Source of the DNA: an uncultured Clostridia bacterium
Lineage (GTDB): Bacteria; Bacillota; Clostridia; Lachnospirales; CAG-274
NCBI GenBank assembly: GCA_947591605.1
Contig: CANQDF010000007.1
Span: 20,726 to 84,725 of the forward strand
Direction: 5' to 3'
DNA length: 64,000 bases
Shown here piece by piece: positions 62,124-64,000 of this stretch. The notes below the pieces were generated by a model, which did no database searches, was not told where the DNA came from, and saw nothing but the letters and a program-made list of their open reading frames with translations. Within the stretch, counting starts at the first letter, position 1; each line of letters opens with the position of its first letter. Both the position numbers and the translations under genes were made by a program.

Positions 62124-62672
62124 CTATGTCCGATTTGTATTACTTTCTTTGGCTTTATAGTTTAATAACGCTAAAATCAATATATCTGTTATAGGTAATA
62201 TTGTATATATCCACAACAAATATGATATTGGTTTGAATTCCAAGTCACAAAAACTTTTTACAAATATAATGGATGTTAATATGCCTGCAATAAGGGATCT
62301 AATCCACTGTTCCCATAAAAAATAACCATCAATGTATTTAATATTAATTACAAATATAATAATAATAAAAATCGTTTGTATACATTTCATTATGAAAATC
62401 TCACTAAAAGGAAATCCCTTATCCTTTAACTTGTGAACATAGGCAGAAATTATGTTTTTACCCTTCAAGCAAATTATTATGGTATGTATGATAGCCAATA
62501 TATGAAAAACTCGGATAGCGTCAACAAGGCGAAAAAGGAACAAAAGAGCTCCAAATTCAAGTAAACCGGGCGAAGGAAATATTATTTTAATAATAAACAT
62601 ACAAAACAGTGCAATAATAATGATAATATTGATTATTGCTATGGCATTCAGCAGCTTTATCAGCCTATACAT
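62124..62672 (-). CDS. Multi-spanning membrane protein of unknown function, family C
   Basis: A 182-residue, very hydrophobic protein with about five membrane helices (residues about 10-32, 38-70, 92-112, 125-145, 150-172). AAGGAG precedes ATG 62672. It lies between family B copy 2 and family A copy 2, 23 bp before the latter, so all appear to be in one transcription unit. A decayed copy is at 60.1-60.6 kb. I recognise no transporter or enzyme motif. Confidence 0.75.
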   Translation of the reverse strand: MYRLIKLLNAIAIINIIIIIALFCMFIIKIIFPSPGLLEFGALLFLFRLVDAIRVFHILAIIHTIIICLKGKNIISAYVHKLKDKGFPFSEIFIMKCIQTIFIIIIFVINIKYIDGYFLWEQWIRSLIAGILTSIIFVKSFCDLEFKPISYLLWIYTILPITDILILALLNYKAKESNTNRT

Positions 62673-62748
62673 TATAAAAAAACTCCTTCTTTTATATTAA
62701 ATGTTATGTTATCATGCAAAATCATTTGCCCGATGGTATATATAATCG

Positions 62749-63351
62749 TCAATCCATGGAATGCAATTTTTTTAAATCTTCAAGCTCTCCCCAATCTGTC
62801 CTTATTCTGCAGCGCAAACCGTCATCCGATTTGCTTATGAATATAGAACAGCTGTCATTTTTATCTTTAAACTCCACTGTCCAAATTTTATTATCTGTGG
62901 AGATATCTGTATTATCCCACCTTCCGTCAAATGTACTTCCGGCGTATTTATGACAGGAGGAGGCATATCTGTCACTCGGAGCATTGAGCATTTTATTATA
63001 TTCCTCCTCGGCATTGATTATTTCGTCATAATCTGCCTCCGTCAGCTCGTAATATGCAAGGTTTTCAAAACACAGCTCATGTATATCCCTTATATCATCC
63101 ATAAATAACGTCATCAAACCGTGATTGAACCATACTCTGCACGAACCTATATTATTTGTATCCTTTATATGAAACACATCAAAAATATAATTTGCTTTTT
63201 CCTCCGTGTCAAGCTCGACAAATTCGCCGGTTGAACTCGTTATTATTCCCCTGATAGAGTTAATAATAACCCACAATACAATTATCACGGCAATAAAAAC
63301 CGGTAATAACCTTAATATTTTACCGATACGCTTACGTTTGCCCGTTTCCAT
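62749..63351 (-). CDS. Membrane-anchored protein of unknown function, family B copy 2
   Basis: A 200-residue protein with one N-terminal helix (about 12-35, LLPVFIAVIIVLWVIINSI) and an exposed acidic domain with four Cys. LFMDDIRDIHELCFENLAY is the paralogous segment shared with the 59.6-kb protein; the two are otherwise strongly diverged. The start is ATG 63351, with CGGAGG directly upstream; the ATG pair at 63369 would lie ahead of that site. Unlike its neighbours it has moderate GC. No known family. Confidence 0.78.
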   Translation of the reverse strand: METGKRKRIGKILRLLPVFIAVIIVLWVIINSIRGIITSSTGEFVELDTEEKANYIFDVFHIKDTNNIGSCRVWFNHGLMTLFMDDIRDIHELCFENLAYYELTEADYDEIINAEEEYNKMLNAPSDRYASSCHKYAGSTFDGRWDNTDISTDNKIWTVEFKDKNDSCSIFISKSDDGLRCRIRTDWGELEDLKKLHSMD

Positions 63352-63356
63352 CGTGT

Positions 63357-64000
63357 ACCTCCGCATCAATTTATTTGTATATGCCTATACCGACATTTAC
63401 AGTTTTTTAAAATATATAAGACTTTATTGTTTATGCGGAACTTGCAGTTGACTTCTTTTTTTTAAAACGTGAGTGCCGATAAATATCAATATTAAAATTA
63501 TAATAAACACAAAATACTTATGAATAAAATACAAAAAAGCAACTATATAATATACAACGGAAACAAAATTATTGTCTATACTGCTTCTATGTGTATCTAT
63601 ATATTTATATTTCTTGGTAAATCCTGCAGATGAATAGTATATATCATAGGTTATCTTCTTACTCGGATCCGAATATGTTTTATTTTGAGTATCTGCTTCT
63701 ATGTTATTAAGAAACAAATAATCAAGCAATAATACTGTTTCTGTTTTAGACATTTTATACCACAATTTATCAAATTCTTCATGATCATAGTCTGTCCATC
63801 GAACAAAATCATAAAATTTATTATCGTGCACTACAATCTTACTGTTTCCTAATGGAGCAATCAGAATTTCGTATTCATAAAATGTATAATTAACATATTT
63901 TGAAACAACAATATTAATAGTTTCATAATTATTGTATTGAGAAGATCGGATATGACTATATCCCAATATTGTAATTATGAAGATAAGTGTAAATAATATA
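63357..64000. repeat. Long direct repeat, right copy (cut by window end)
   Basis: Second copy of 61434-62077 at an offset of 1923 bp, running to the last base. The matched part covers the spacer and family A copy 3. Confidence 0.9.
63424..64000 (-). CDS. Membrane-anchored protein of unknown function, family A copy 3 (5' end outside)
   Basis: The frame stays open to the right edge, where it reads ILFTLIFIITILGYSHIR exactly as in copy 2, so the gene begins a few codons beyond the window, probably also at TTG. Visible are 192 codons plus stop. It differs from copy 2 only by a few residues, mostly near APLGNSKIVV (copy 2: APLRGSRIVV). It begins the visible array; whether further copies lie outside cannot be seen. 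Confidence 0.8.
   Translation of the reverse strand, partial: ILFTLIFIITILGYSHIRSSQYNNYETINIVVSKYVNYTFYEYEILIAPLGNSKIVVHDNKFYDFVRWTDYDHEEFDKLWYKMSKTETVLLLDYLFLNNIEADTQNKTYSDPSKKITYDIYYSSAGFTKKYKYIDTHRSSIDNNFVSVVYYIVAFLYFIHKYFVFIIILILIFIGTHVLKKRSQLQVPHKQ

Noticed and set aside
58788..64000. CRISPR-like or tandem-repeat array
   Set aside because: The repeats are gene-sized and unequal, with coding sequence; there are no short regularly spaced direct repeats and no cas genes.
58788..64000. Polymorphic toxin immunity cluster
   Set aside because: The paralogue array and decay would fit, but no toxin domain or secretion marker is visible in the window, so I do not assert it.

Overview
The window reads as chromosomal DNA of an anaerobic, low-to-mid GC Firmicute of class Clostridia, probably a gut or rumen commensal. 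The evidence is the large Firmicute-type SRP RNA, a leucine T-box ahead of leuA, a TPP riboswitch, SpoVB-type flippase, RqcH and YhaM, the TIGR03960/TIGR03936 radical-SAM pair next to an RNase G gene, an LPXTG-type surface protein, a dockerin-bearing pectate lyase, a PPi-type phosphofructokinase, and heavy use of AUA and AGG/AGA codons. I cannot name the genus.

Layout. 0-6.2 kb: end of a TSCPD protein, then an operon of a tandem-MarR regulator, an RND adaptor lipoprotein and an RND pump, driven by a promoter carrying two palindromic operators. 6.2-10.8 kb: a tiny signal-peptide ORF, the potassium uptake pair trkA-trkH, and a PPi-type phosphofructokinase. 10.8-17.5 kb (minus strand): an HTH protein, mgtE, rqcH and uvrC. 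17.6-23.1 kb: flippase, a C26 amidotransferase-like hydrolase, a ferredoxin, and the tldD-tldE protease pair. 23.1-27.0 kb: a hemerythrin-fold protein with most iron-2 ligands missing, SRP RNA, T-box plus leuA, and a methyltransferase. 27.2-33.5 kb (minus): DUF1847, a sulfonate/nitrate-type ABC importer, and thiD-thiC under a TPP riboswitch. 33.7-37.1 kb: large secreted pectate lyase with dockerin-like C terminus. 37.2-48.5 kb: nnr-acpS diverging from birA-DUF6145-dus, then purM-purN-purD, then TIGR03960-TIGR03936-rng. 48.5-57.2 kb: a single 2795-residue sortase-anchored surface protein whose gene contains a run of nine G. 57.2-58.5 kb: repeat-rich spacer and yhaM. 58.6-64.0 kb: an AT-rich minus-strand array of small membrane-anchored proteins of unknown function in at least three paralogous families, with a decayed copy, a short gene remnant, and a roughly 640-bp segment present twice at about 98 percent identity.

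Most of the window is ordinary housekeeping. The parts that stand out are the membrane-protein array at the right end (best candidate for an undescribed system), the poly-G tract in the giant adhesin gene, the operator architecture of the efflux operon, the one-iron-like hemerythrin with a structured leader, the symmetric acpS/birA promoter pair, and a dispersed double-hairpin repeat found at three intergenic sites. All calls were made by reading the sequence only; no database search was run.
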